From Anaerolineae bacterium (GTDB lineage: Bacteria > Chloroflexota > Anaerolineae > Aggregatilineales > Phototrophicaceae), in NCBI GenBank assembly GCA_019912985.1, contig JAIOHN010000471.1, positions 1 to 32,080 on the forward strand: DNA of 32,080 nt, read 5' to 3'. The notes below the pieces were generated by a model. The model did not search any database. It was not told where the DNA came from and was given only the letters and a program-made list of their open reading frames with translations. Made by a program: the position numbers and the translations under genes. Shown here in pieces: positions 1-6,760 of the stretch; position 1 is the stretch's first letter, and every line of letters begins with the position of its first letter.

Positions 1-130
1 GGAAAAAGATTAGAATCTGGCAAAGTTTAACACTCCCTACCGGGAGTGCCTCTTGCCAGCTTCCGAAATTTTCGCTATTCTATGAATAGAAGTTCGGAGG
101 CTGGCTTTAAGCCGCCCCGGCGGTTTACTG
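1..130. other. Structured non-coding segment, possible 3' part of an unidentified RNA
   Basis: No protein gene is convincing here, but hairpins follow one another closely. CACTCCC (31-37) pairs with GGGAGTG (42-48). Bases 55-67 pair with 93-105 in a 13-bp stem that includes one U-G pair. A competing pairing also exists: CTGGCAA (17-23) matches TTGCCAG (53-59) exactly, and uses bases that the 55-67/93-105 stem also needs. The segment runs directly into the plus-strand terminator at 132-180, so it is probably the end of a plus-strand transcript entering from the left edge. It matches no RNA family I can name; it lacks the SRP Alu/GGAA signature and the RNase P signature that I looked for. Confidence 0.4.
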
Positions 131-131
131 A

Positions 132-180
132 AAGCCTTCTGAGTGCCGGCCAAAGCAAAATCAGAAGGCTTCTTCTTTTA
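132..180 (+). terminator. Intrinsic terminator
   Basis: AAGCCTTCTGA (132-142) pairs perfectly over 11 bp with TCAGAAGGCTT (161-171) and is followed by TCTTCTTTTA. This is a standard rho-independent terminator for the plus strand, presumably ending a transcript that starts at or beyond the left edge. Confidence 0.85.
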
Positions 181-267
181 TGTCACAAAGTTGGCAGATG
201 ACGCCTACGCGCCCCGTGCATCCTTATGGCGGTCGAATGCAGCTCTACCCTTAATCCATAGAACTCC

Positions 268-310
268 TAAAAATAAAAAAGGCGTCACCCTTTGATACTG
301 GAGTGACGCC
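268..310 (-). terminator. Intrinsic terminator, minus strand
   Basis: GGCGTCAC (281-288) pairs with GTGACGCC (303-310), with a 14-base loop. Read on the minus strand the stem is followed by TTTTTTATTTTTA, a strong U-tract. It could end transcription from the minus-strand gene at 656-1126, or from a minus-strand RNA opposite the 335-460 element. Confidence 0.8.
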
Positions 311-319
311 CTTGATATG

Positions 320-328
320 TGATATAAT
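320..328 (+). promoter_or_regulatory. Extended -10 promoter for the small RNA
   Basis: TGATATAAT is a perfect TGn-TATAAT extended -10 element, which in sigma-70-type promoters can work without a good -35. No clear -35 is visible 17 bases upstream. The predicted transcription start is about 335, directly before the hairpin series at 338-456. Confidence 0.6.
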
Positions 329-334
329 CAAGGT

Positions 335-460
335 GATCGTACCTCTCTCTTAGGTGCGGTCAAACGTCGAACTCCTGCGTTGAGTTCGGCAGTCCCTAAA
401 TCGAAACCCCTTGGCCGGGGCATCGGCAGAAAAACGAACTTCGGTTCGTTTTTCTGTTTA
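335..460 (+). ncRNA. Candidate small structured RNA, family unknown
   Basis: A stretch of about 125 bases lies between an extended -10 promoter (320-328) and a UUCG-capped terminator (427-456). Hairpins read in order: CGTACCT (338-344) with AGGTGCG (352-358, one G-U), loop CUCUCUU; CGAACTC (368-374) with GAGTTCG (382-388), loop CUGCGUU; CCCC (407-410) with GGGG (417-420). In addition GTCCCTAAA (392-400) matches TTTAGGGAC (457-465) and would close a multiloop around the last two hairpins if the transcript reads a few bases further. No open reading frame of note lies inside. I considered 6S, 4.5S/SRP, tmRNA and 5S RNA and saw none of their signatures. The pyrimidine-rich loop CUCUCUU might be an interaction site, but that is a guess. 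Confidence 0.5.
427..459. terminator. UUCG-capped terminator hairpin, works on both strands
   Basis: CAGAAAAACGAAC (427-439) and GTTCGTTTTTCTG (444-456) form a 13-bp stem with a TTCG loop. The A-run before and U-run after the GC core give a plus-strand terminator for the 335-460 RNA. The same sequence on the minus strand also has an A-tract, a core stem and a U-run, so it can stop transcripts coming from the gene at 656-1126. Confidence 0.75.
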
Positions 461-465
461 GGGAC

Positions 466-655
466 GGATAAATTGTTAATGAAGGTAGTATAGCCCCCGA
501 TCCCGAGTCGCGCAACTGATTCCTGATCCGAATCGCGGCAATTTCCGATTCAATTTCCGGCAATTCCTGAATCACAGGGACGAACAGAAGCCGGTTTGAA
601 GATTATTTTGAAGCCGGTCATTTCCATTTTAATCGGCGGAAATGCTGGATTCGAT
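466..655. other. Intergenic stretch with short imperfect repeats
   Basis: No credible gene is present. Short repeats are visible: CGGCAATTTCC (536-546) and CGGCAATTCC (558-567), offset by 22 bases; GAAGCCGGT twice (587-595 and 610-618), offset by 23 bases; and an inverted pair CATTTCC (619-625) / GGAAATG (638-644). The spacing of about two helical turns is suggestive but may be chance. Confidence 0.35.
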
Positions 656-1126
656 TTAAGACCCCAGTTTGGCAAACGACGCAAAAAAGTTGTCCATGAT
701 ACTGGTATTGGTGCTTTTGTTGAGCACGATGGTATCCTCGTCTTCGTCGTCGAGCACCGGCAGCGCCAGTTTCTTCATGCCGCCTAAAGCCGGTCTGGCG
801 GACGGCGCACCGTCGCCCAGCGCGAGCAGGCTGCCCTGTTCCAGCATGATACGTTTCAGGTCGGCGATCTGGCGTTCGAGCTTTTCGGTGTCGGCGGCAG
901 GGGCCGGCAGCGCGGCCTGAGTCTTTGTCCAGGGAAATAATTCGTAGAGAACCGCGGTATCACCCTCCCCCAGCGACCACATCAAGCGCAGCCCGTTGCG
1001 CACCATGCGCGCGAACTGCTGGGTTGCTTTGCAGAACTGGATGAATTCCATGAGGCGTTTATCTTCTTGCAGATCGTGGTAGAGCCAGAACTTAAACTCT
1101 TTGCGGGGGCGGTAACGACGGGCCAT
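656..1126 (-). CDS. Small protein with possible ribbon-helix-helix (ParR-like) N-terminus
   Basis: This 156-residue protein matches no family I can name with certainty. Residues 8-18 (KEFKFWLYHDL) look like a single beta-strand and residues 20-50 like two helices ending in VRNGLRLMWSL, the general layout of a ribbon-helix-helix DNA-binding domain such as plasmid ParR. Residues 80-96 may form a further helix, and the tail contains an acidic run (DDEDED) followed by a Ser/Thr/Asn-rich end. The ATG is preceded by AGGTG at a good distance, so the start is well supported. Two CATTAATG palindromes lie 14-36 bases upstream of the start codon, where an autoregulator would bind. No ParM-like ATPase is adjacent, so a segregation role is not shown. 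It is divergent from the MerR-like gene at 1272. Confidence 0.6.
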   Translation of the reverse strand: MARRYRPRKEFKFWLYHDLQEDKRLMEFIQFCKATQQFARMVRNGLRLMWSLGEGDTAVLYELFPWTKTQAALPAPAADTEKLERQIADLKRIMLEQGSLLALGDGAPSARPALGGMKKLALPVLDDEDEDTIVLNKSTNTSIMDNFFASFAKLGS

Positions 1127-1138
1127 AAATCACCTGTA

Positions 1139-1165
1139 ACATTAATGTGCTGCGCATTAATGCGC
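1139..1165. promoter_or_regulatory. Paired CATTAATG palindromes, candidate operator
   Basis: ACATTAATGT (1139-1148) and GCGCATTAATGCGC (1152-1165) are both perfect palindromes sharing the core CATTAATG, with cores 15 bases apart. They sit in the leader of the minus-strand RHH-like gene and between it and the divergent MerR-like gene, so one regulator could control both. Confidence 0.5.
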
Positions 1166-1210
1166 TGACTCGTTGTTTCCATAATAGCGCGTCTAATCGT
1201 CTTCGTCTAG

Positions 1211-1219
1211 TGGTATAAT
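1211..1219 (+). promoter_or_regulatory. Extended -10 promoter for the MerR-like gene and lhgO
   Basis: TGGTATAAT is a perfect TGn-TATAAT element with no obvious -35. Transcription from it would start near 1226. An ATG at 1218 lies inside this box, which argues for the internal start at 1272. Confidence 0.6.
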
Positions 1220-1271
1220 GGAAAGAAAGGTAGAATTCAAGAATGATTTAATCTGGAAAGGGCGAATCCTT

Positions 1272-1790
1272 ATGAAGAAAGCCGGTGCGATTGCGACGCG
1301 ATTGGGCGTCCACTCCGATACGATACGGGATTGGGCAGACCTGTTTGAGGAGTTTTTCAGCGAAGGCGCGCGGCGCGGCGCTGGCATCCGGCGGGTTTTC
1401 AGCCTGGAGGACGAGGTTATCCTCAATACCGTCTGCGAACTGCGGAAACAAAACGTCGAATTTGAGGAAATTCGCGCCCGATTGACGAATGGAGAACGAA
1501 TTGAAGCTTTGCCCGTCATCAATGAGCCGGTTCCGCCAGATTCAGCCATCGAACTTTTTGGCAAAATCAAAATCCTGGAAGCGACTATCGAACAGAAAAA
1601 TGAATTGATTGCCGAATTACGGGCCGAAATTGAAGCCGAGCGCAGACGCACCGAGCAGGCCATCGAGCGTGCCCACAGTATGCCCCCGCAAGAGGTGATC
1701 GCCCTGCATCGGAAGATTGCGGTGTTAGAGTACCAGCTTGAGCAGATCCAGTCCCAGCGTGACGACAAGCAGGAAATGAGTGACCAGTAA
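1272..1790 (+). CDS. MerR-like transcriptional regulator with coiled-coil tail
   Basis: The 172-residue protein starts with a MerR-type winged-helix region: residues 4-20 (AGAIATRLGVHSDTIRDW) form the helix-turn-helix, followed by RRVFSLEDEVIL, the usual MerR wing and second helix pair, to about residue 70. Residues 95-168 are rich in Glu, Arg, Gln and Leu in a heptad-like pattern and should be a coiled coil for dimerisation. No effector domain, Cys cluster or membrane segment is seen, so the signal is unknown. I chose the ATG at 1272 because AAAGGG lies 9 bases upstream and because the longer frame starting at 1218 begins inside the -10 box. The gene ends 11 bases inside lhgO, which makes cotranscription and translational coupling likely. 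Regulation of lhgO or of its own promoter is inference. Confidence 0.75.
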   Translation: MKKAGAIATRLGVHSDTIRDWADLFEEFFSEGARRGAGIRRVFSLEDEVILNTVCELRKQNVEFEEIRARLTNGERIEALPVINEPVPPDSAIELFGKIKILEATIEQKNELIAELRAEIEAERRRTEQAIERAHSMPPQEVIALHRKIAVLEYQLEQIQSQRDDKQEMSDQ

Positions 1791-2991
1791 TTTGACGGAA
1801 CGAGCCAATATTGTCGTCGTGGGCGGGGGGATCGTCGGGCTGGCGACCGCCCGTGAATTATTGACGCAGCATCCCGATCTGCGAGTTGTGATTGTGGAAA
1901 AAGAGGCCGAGCTTTCGACGCACCAGACCGGCCATAACAGCGGCGTGATCCACAGCGGGATTTACTACAAGCCGGGATCGCTCAAGGCGAAGGTCTGCGT
2001 GGCCGGACACCGCGCCATGCTGGAATACTGCGACGCGCACCACATTCCATACCGGTTGTGCGGCAAAGTCATCATTGCGGTGGACGAGAGCGAAATAGCC
2101 GCACTCAACGAGCTTTACCAGCGCGGGCTGGCTAACGGTGTCCAGGGTTTGGAGTTGGTTGATCCACCCCGGCTGCGCGAAATCGAGCCGCATGTGGTGG
2201 GAGTCAAGGCGATTTATTCGCCGAATACGGGGATTGTGGATTACCGCCGGGTTGCCCGCGCCTATGCTGACGACGTGCGCGAACTGGGCGGCCAGATCAT
2301 CACCGGCTTGCGGGTTTCGCGCGTCGAGGAACGCGGCCCGGAAACGATTGTGCGCACGACGCAGGGCGACATCCGAACGCGTTTTGTCATCACCTGTGCC
2401 GGGCTGTATTCGGATCGCATCAGCGGCGACCGCGCGAATGTGCGCATTGTGCCGTTTCGCGGCAGTTATTACCGTTTGAGTCCTGAAAGCAGCGACCGTG
2501 CCCGCGCCCTGATTTATCCAGTTCCCGACCCACGTTTTCCGTTTTTAGGCGTGCATTTCACACGGACGATGGACGATGAGGTGCTGGTTGGGCCGAACGC
2601 GGTGCTGGCATTCGCGCGTGAGGGTTATACCCGCTGGCATGTGAATTTTAGCGAAATGGCCGAAACCCTTATGTATCCCGGTTTCTGGAAGCTCGCCAAA
2701 AATTACTGGAAAATGGGCGCGCTGGAAATGTACCAGGATTTTGTGAAGGCGGCTTACGTCAAAACCGCCCGGCGCTATATCCCCGAATTGAGCAGCAAGG
2801 ACTTCCTGCCGGGGCGGAGCGGCGTGCGCGCCCAGGCATTAGACCGGAACGGCGTCATGGTCGATGACTTCCGCATCAAAGGCGGTGGGAACGTGATCCA
2901 TGTCCAGAATGCGCCTTCACCGGCGGCGACCTCATCGCTCATTATCGCTCAGACCATCGCCGCCCAGGCACAGTCCCAATTTGGCCTTTAA
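1780..2991 (+). CDS. lhgO: L-2-hydroxyglutarate oxidase/dehydrogenase, FAD-dependent
   Basis: LhgO enzymes oxidise L-2-hydroxyglutarate to 2-oxoglutarate and pass electrons to oxygen or the quinone pool. The 403-residue protein begins with the FAD-binding Rossmann motif VVVGGGIVGLA (residues 12-22) and continues with THQTGHNSGVIHSGIYY (about 47-63), the hallmark of this DAO-type family; the C-terminal RSGVRAQALDRNG stretch and NAPSPAATSSL also fit, and the length is normal. The start is GTG at 1780, with AGGA 5 bases upstream and an 11-base overlap with the regulator gene; a TTG at 1792 is a weaker alternative. No lysine- or glutarate-catabolism gene is adjacent, so here it may serve metabolite repair. 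It converges on the next gene, with both stop codons inside TTAA (2988-2991). Confidence 0.92.
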   Translation: MTSNLTERANIVVVGGGIVGLATARELLTQHPDLRVVIVEKEAELSTHQTGHNSGVIHSGIYYKPGSLKAKVCVAGHRAMLEYCDAHHIPYRLCGKVIIAVDESEIAALNELYQRGLANGVQGLELVDPPRLREIEPHVVGVKAIYSPNTGIVDYRRVARAYADDVRELGGQIITGLRVSRVEERGPETIVRTTQGDIRTRFVITCAGLYSDRISGDRANVRIVPFRGSYYRLSPESSDRARALIYPVPDPRFPFLGVHFTRTMDDEVLVGPNAVLAFAREGYTRWHVNFSEMAETLMYPGFWKLAKNYWKMGALEMYQDFVKAAYVKTARRYIPELSSKDFLPGRSGVRAQALDRNGVMVDDFRIKGGGNVIHVQNAPSPAATSSLIIAQTIAAQAQSQFGL

Positions 2992-4781
2992 CCCGACGGT
3001 TGAGCGGTTGCCTCTTCCGTCGGTTCCTCGGTCGGTTCCGGGGTTGGAACCAGCGTCGGGGTAGGGGGCGGCGTCACGGTGGCGATGCGCACCAACCGCA
3101 GCACAAAATCGTCCCCGCGCCAGGGCGAAACCAGTTCACGGTAATCGCCCCCCGGGATGTCGTCCCCGATCAGCACTGTGCCGTCTTCAGGCCGATACCA
3201 TTCGACCGAAAACACACCTTCGACTTCTCGCAGGTCAACCTGAACGCCGGGCGTCACCTTCGGATCAACCTGGGCGAAACGTTCAATTTTTCTCGCATTG
3301 GGGTGATAGATGATGAGTTCTTCATATTCGCGACGCATGAGTTCCGGGCGGCGGGTGTCGTTACGCTTATCTACATCGCTGACGAGGCTGTCATCCGGCT
3401 GGAACAACGACAGGTCGATATCACGGTCGGTGAAGTAGGACAGGATGTAAGGCGCGGAATCCAGACCAAATAACCGGCCAAAGATGCGCCCGCCGAAGCG
3501 GAAGGGGTTGTCTCTGGTCTGGCTATATGGCTCGATGAATGGATAGCGCCCGCCGTAGCTGGCCGACCCGCCGGATAATATCCATGACCAGAACAGCCAG
3601 CGCTGTGAATAATTGGGGTAGCGTGGGAAGCGGGCGTGGGAATCCTGCTCGTAATAATCTTCGCCCAGGAAGATGTGCATCGGGTACTGCTCATAGCGTT
3701 TGATGAGTTCCGCGCCGTGAGCATGACCATCTTCCAAGTGGATGTAGCTCACCCAACTGTCTTCTTCAGAATTAAGGTAGCAGAATTCCATGCCGCGCGA
3801 TGGGCTGACCGAAAGCAAATGTTTCCAGGGATCATATTGGGCGACATACTGCCCGACCTCGCGCGCAAAAGCCCGGTTTTTAGGAAACTCCGCGTTGCAG
3901 CCCAGGTCATTGACGGCGAGCCAGAACACCTGCGGGAAGGCTGCCCAGCGGGCGATCATGTAGCGCACGGTTTTTTCCCGATCTGATTCGGGAATCTCGG
4001 CCCAGGCTTCGCCCGCTTCGTCGGTCTGCCAGTTAATTTGCCCGAACAGGATCATCTGGATGTAAATATCAGGATACTGGTTGAGCATCCACTCGATGCG
4101 TTCGTCAGTGATGCGGAATTTTTCCAGGTTAAAGCGGGTGAAATCGTCACCCTCCCAGGGGTGATTGCTGGATCGCGCGTCTTTATCCCAGGCAAAACCG
4201 CCCAGCACCCCGGCGCGCAGGCTGGTGATGCCCAGCGTATTCAGTTCTTCGACATATGCCTGCCAGCGACGCTCATCGTTGTTGAAGAGGCGATAGGCCG
4301 TATCGTTGATATTGAGGAACCACTGCTCATTGTCGGTGATCCATTGGCGTGGGTTGTCGGGATCGGATTTGAGCATCCCGCGCAGGTCAGACTCGACGAC
4401 GGTGAATGTCCCGGTCTGGTTGTCAAGCAAACTATCGGGCGACCGCGACTGCCATGTCCAATCGCCGGTTTCGTTCACATAAACCCGCGCACGCCATGTC
4501 CGGTCACCGTCGTAAAACATATCCACCGTTTTGACATTTTCTCCGCCGGAAGGTGGGAAGAAGGTGACGCTGGCCCTGAGGTCAAATGGATTGCCGGTGG
4601 ACTCCGAACCGGCGAGCGCGATTTCATGCACGCCAAACAGCCGGGCCGGATTTTGATCCCGCGTAAAGTTGGGTTCGCCGGTCGTGGTCTGGAATGCGCT
4701 GAGAAGGATCAGCAGCAGCAGGGGAGGGGCAGATACCCGGATCATTGCTCTGATAAACCGTTTTAATCCCGATGAATACAT
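2988..4781 (-). CDS. Secreted DUF5060 / apiosidase-like TIM-barrel glycoside hydrolase
   Basis: This 597-residue protein has an N-terminal hydrophobic segment (about residues 10-30) after basic residues, a signal peptide or membrane anchor. Residues 45-135 resemble DUF5060, a beta-sandwich found before glycosidase barrels (NPFDLRASVTFFPPSG, MFYDGDRTWRARVYVNETGDW). Residues 140-480 resemble the DUF4038/GH140-type barrel. VND (Asp292) and GEDYYE (Glu374) sit where an acid/base Asp and a nucleophile Glu are expected; I infer this from position and spacing only. The C-terminus is a Thr/Pro/Glu-rich tail (TPTLVPTPEPTEEPTEE) that could be a linker or wall-spanning region. I chose the ATG at 4781 because AAAGGAG lies 11 bases upstream and the signal peptide then lies at the start; a longer frame to 4832 has no such support. 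Substrate is unknown; a plant or microbial polysaccharide is plausible. Confidence 0.75.
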   Translation of the reverse strand: MYSSGLKRFIRAMIRVSAPPLLLLILLSAFQTTTGEPNFTRDQNPARLFGVHEIALAGSESTGNPFDLRASVTFFPPSGGENVKTVDMFYDGDRTWRARVYVNETGDWTWQSRSPDSLLDNQTGTFTVVESDLRGMLKSDPDNPRQWITDNEQWFLNINDTAYRLFNNDERRWQAYVEELNTLGITSLRAGVLGGFAWDKDARSSNHPWEGDDFTRFNLEKFRITDERIEWMLNQYPDIYIQMILFGQINWQTDEAGEAWAEIPESDREKTVRYMIARWAAFPQVFWLAVNDLGCNAEFPKNRAFAREVGQYVAQYDPWKHLLSVSPSRGMEFCYLNSEEDSWVSYIHLEDGHAHGAELIKRYEQYPMHIFLGEDYYEQDSHARFPRYPNYSQRWLFWSWILSGGSASYGGRYPFIEPYSQTRDNPFRFGGRIFGRLFGLDSAPYILSYFTDRDIDLSLFQPDDSLVSDVDKRNDTRRPELMRREYEELIIYHPNARKIERFAQVDPKVTPGVQVDLREVEGVFSVEWYRPEDGTVLIGDDIPGGDYRELVSPWRGDDFVLRLVRIATVTPPPTPTLVPTPEPTEEPTEEATAQPSG

Positions 4782-4784
4782 GTT

Positions 4785-5238
4785 GTTCGGTTCTCCTTTG
4801 CGTAGGCCCCAGACCTGATTTGCTCGTAACAAGCTGGTGGATGAGGCTGATTAACGTGCCTGTGACGGCGCCAAATTTCCCTTAATACAATATATTTGTT
4901 AGTTTTAGATTAGATTACAGCGCGTCAGGCCGCACCCGTATCGGGTTTTGCATCCCGGTGCGGTACGATATTGCTGCTGAACACCCGTTATCTTCGACCG
5001 GCAGCAAAATGATGTGCGCATTGTAACCAGTTCGCACCATATTGATAAAGTGCGGCGTGTGCTGGCCGCGACCCCTGCCGCGTGAACCGGAAGCTTGCTG
5101 TGAGGTTCACGAAAGGCGGTATACATTAAATAGAGAGTAGGATTAAGTTATGTTTCTCCAGCAGAAATGTTATAACGCTGCCTATCTCAGCCATACTTTG
5201 CGTTTCTATTTTGATACAGTTTATAAAGTGAGGGGAAA
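4785..5238. other. Divergent intergenic region with hairpins
   Basis: No credible gene lies here. It must hold promoters for the minus-strand glycosidase and the plus-strand gene at 5239. CGTGAACC (5081-5088) pairs perfectly with GGTTCACG (5104-5111), and CCGCACC (4930-4936) can pair with GGTGCGG (4957-4963). Neither has a U-tract, so they are not ordinary terminators. An AT-rich patch (TACAATATATTTGTTAG, about 4886-4902) could hold the minus-strand promoter, but I cannot define it. Confidence 0.4.
5168..5176 (+). promoter_or_regulatory. Extended -10 promoter for the GldG-like pair
   Basis: TGTTATAAC is a TGn-TATAAC element. Transcription would start near 5183 and give a leader of about 56 bases before the gene at 5239. 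A second candidate (TTGCGT 5198-5203 and TATAAA 5222-5227) lies too close to the ribosome binding site to be used for this gene. Confidence 0.45.
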
Positions 5239-6756
5239 ATGCGTCTGAAAATACTACAGGGTTTTATTCTGGTTACCACCGTCGTGTTTGCCAGCATCAT
5301 CATCCTTAGCCCTGTGCCGAAAGCGGATGCCGCCAGCCTGCTGCAAGATGCCCCCAGTCTTGACGGCTACAAAATTTATTTTACGGAGGCGAACGGCGAA
5401 GCCAGCCGTTTCGACCGCTCTGCATCCGGGTTATCCCGTCTCGCCGGCCTGTTGAGCGAATTGGGCGCGCAGATGGAAACTGTCGAATGGCGCACCCAAT
5501 TCCCCACCGACGCCGATCTCATTATCGTCGCCGGGCCAATGGTCGATCTGGATGCCAGCCAGACTGCCCGCCTGTGGGAATACATTACGGGCGGCGGTAA
5601 AGTGCTGCTGCTGGTTGATCCGCTGCGAATTGAGCGCGGGCGCGGCGTTGGCGTTCAACTCGAATCGGGTTTAATGCAGCTTCTGTGGACAGATTTAGGG
5701 ATGCGCGTGCGCAATGACATCGTTTTGACCGAAGGTTTCATGCCGATCCAACCGTTGGTTGCAACCCCTATGCCAGAGCAAACTCCCGAAGCGACCGCTG
5801 AAGCTGTTGTGCCGCCCGTCGTCGAGCCGCCACCCATTCTCAATTTTACAACGACGGACGTGACCGCGGATCAGCCCATCCTCGCCGGTATCACCGAACC
5901 ACTGGCCTTCTTCAACGCGCGTTCCATCGAAATTGATCTTTCTGTGCGCGAATTTCCGGTGCAACCCCTGGTCTTTTCCAGCGGGGAATTCTACGGCGAG
6001 AATAACCTAGCAGCTTTTAATGAAGGCGGCGTGGCGCTGTATAATATCGGCGAAGACATCTCGCCCGGTTTCCTGCCGCTGGCGACCGCTTTTGAAAACA
6101 GCACCAGCGGTACGCGTATCGTCCTGATCAGCGACCGCGATTTCGCAACCAACGGGAGCGGCCTCCAGAGTTCACCGCCCAACACTGGCGCGTTCCTGTA
6201 TCCGGGCAACGTGCGCTTTTTGCTGAACAGTGTCGCCTGGCTGCTGGGGGCGGAAAAAGTCGATCTGACCTTCCCGACGCCTGGGCCAACCGCTACCCCC
6301 ACACTGATCCCCACGCCTGCCGTGATTGATCCGCTGGCCGTCCAGACCGACCTGGCTGTGACCGTATCGGTGTCCAATATTCGCCCGGTCGAAGGCGAGA
6401 TCATCATTTACGACATCACCGTCGTCAACAACGGCCCGGAGACGGCTGAGTTAATCGAAGTCACGGATGATCTGCCAGCGGGCATCCAGTATATTATGGC
6501 CTCCGGCGGCGCTTTCGACGGCGAAGTTAACAAGTGGATCATCGATTCGCTTGAACCCAATCAGGGCACAAGCCTGCGTCTGGTGGTTGGCGTCCTGCGC
6601 GGCACCGTCGGGACGACCATCACCAATCAGGTGACGGTAAGCAGCGAACTGCTCACCGACATTGATCCCAACAATAATGCGGCGACCGCGGAAATCAATA
6701 TTGAACGGATCATTCTGGCCGATCAAGAACCGCAGCCGACGCAGGAAGGTGGTTAA
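5239..6756 (+). CDS. Secreted GldG/DUF4350-like protein with DUF11 domain
   Basis: A 505-residue protein with an N-terminal signal peptide (hydrophobic core about residues 8-26, ending near ADAAS). Residues 40-130 and 225-335 resemble the GldG / DUF4350 type of periplasmic domain seen in ABC-2 auxiliary proteins: a Rossmann-like fold with IIVAGP, an LWEYITGGGKVLLLVDP stretch and a later GTRIVLISDRDFATNG stretch. A Pro/Thr/Glu linker (residues 175-195) interrupts it. A second linker, TPGPTATPTLIPTP, leads to a DUF11 repeat domain (about 365-485, with ITVVNNGPETA and VTDDLPAG), typical of bacterial surface proteins. No C-terminal anchor or sortase motif is visible. GAGGGG at 5230-5235 supports the ATG. 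It has no ABC transporter gene beside it and is followed after 4 bases by a paralogue. Function unknown. Confidence 0.7.
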   Translation: MRLKILQGFILVTTVVFASIIILSPVPKADAASLLQDAPSLDGYKIYFTEANGEASRFDRSASGLSRLAGLLSELGAQMETVEWRTQFPTDADLIIVAGPMVDLDASQTARLWEYITGGGKVLLLVDPLRIERGRGVGVQLESGLMQLLWTDLGMRVRNDIVLTEGFMPIQPLVATPMPEQTPEATAEAVVPPVVEPPPILNFTTTDVTADQPILAGITEPLAFFNARSIEIDLSVREFPVQPLVFSSGEFYGENNLAAFNEGGVALYNIGEDISPGFLPLATAFENSTSGTRIVLISDRDFATNGSGLQSSPPNTGAFLYPGNVRFLLNSVAWLLGAEKVDLTFPTPGPTATPTLIPTPAVIDPLAVQTDLAVTVSVSNIRPVEGEIIIYDITVVNNGPETAELIEVTDDLPAGIQYIMASGGAFDGEVNKWIIDSLEPNQGTSLRLVVGVLRGTVGTTITNQVTVSSELLTDIDPNNNAATAEINIERIILADQEPQPTQEGG

Positions 6757-6760
6757 GTCG

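Noticed and set aside
335-460. Identity as 6S RNA, 4.5S/SRP RNA, tmRNA or 5S rRNA
   Set aside because: The length and hairpin order do not fit 6S, and the GGAA-tetraloop/internal-loop signature of SRP RNA, the tRNA-like ends of tmRNA and the conserved 5S helices are missing.
596-787. A 63-codon plus-strand frame overlapping the RHH-like gene
   Set aside because: It lies mostly opposite the well-supported minus-strand gene, has no ribosome binding site and no domain.
1218-1271. A longer N-terminus for the MerR-like protein starting at ATG 1218
   Set aside because: That ATG lies within the TATAAT box and has no ribosome binding site; the ATG at 1272 begins directly at the helix-turn-helix and has AAAGGG upstream.
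4038-4766. A 242-codon plus-strand frame opposite the DUF5060 gene
   Set aside because: The minus-strand protein has clear domains and a signal peptide; this is an antisense frame created by GC-rich codons.
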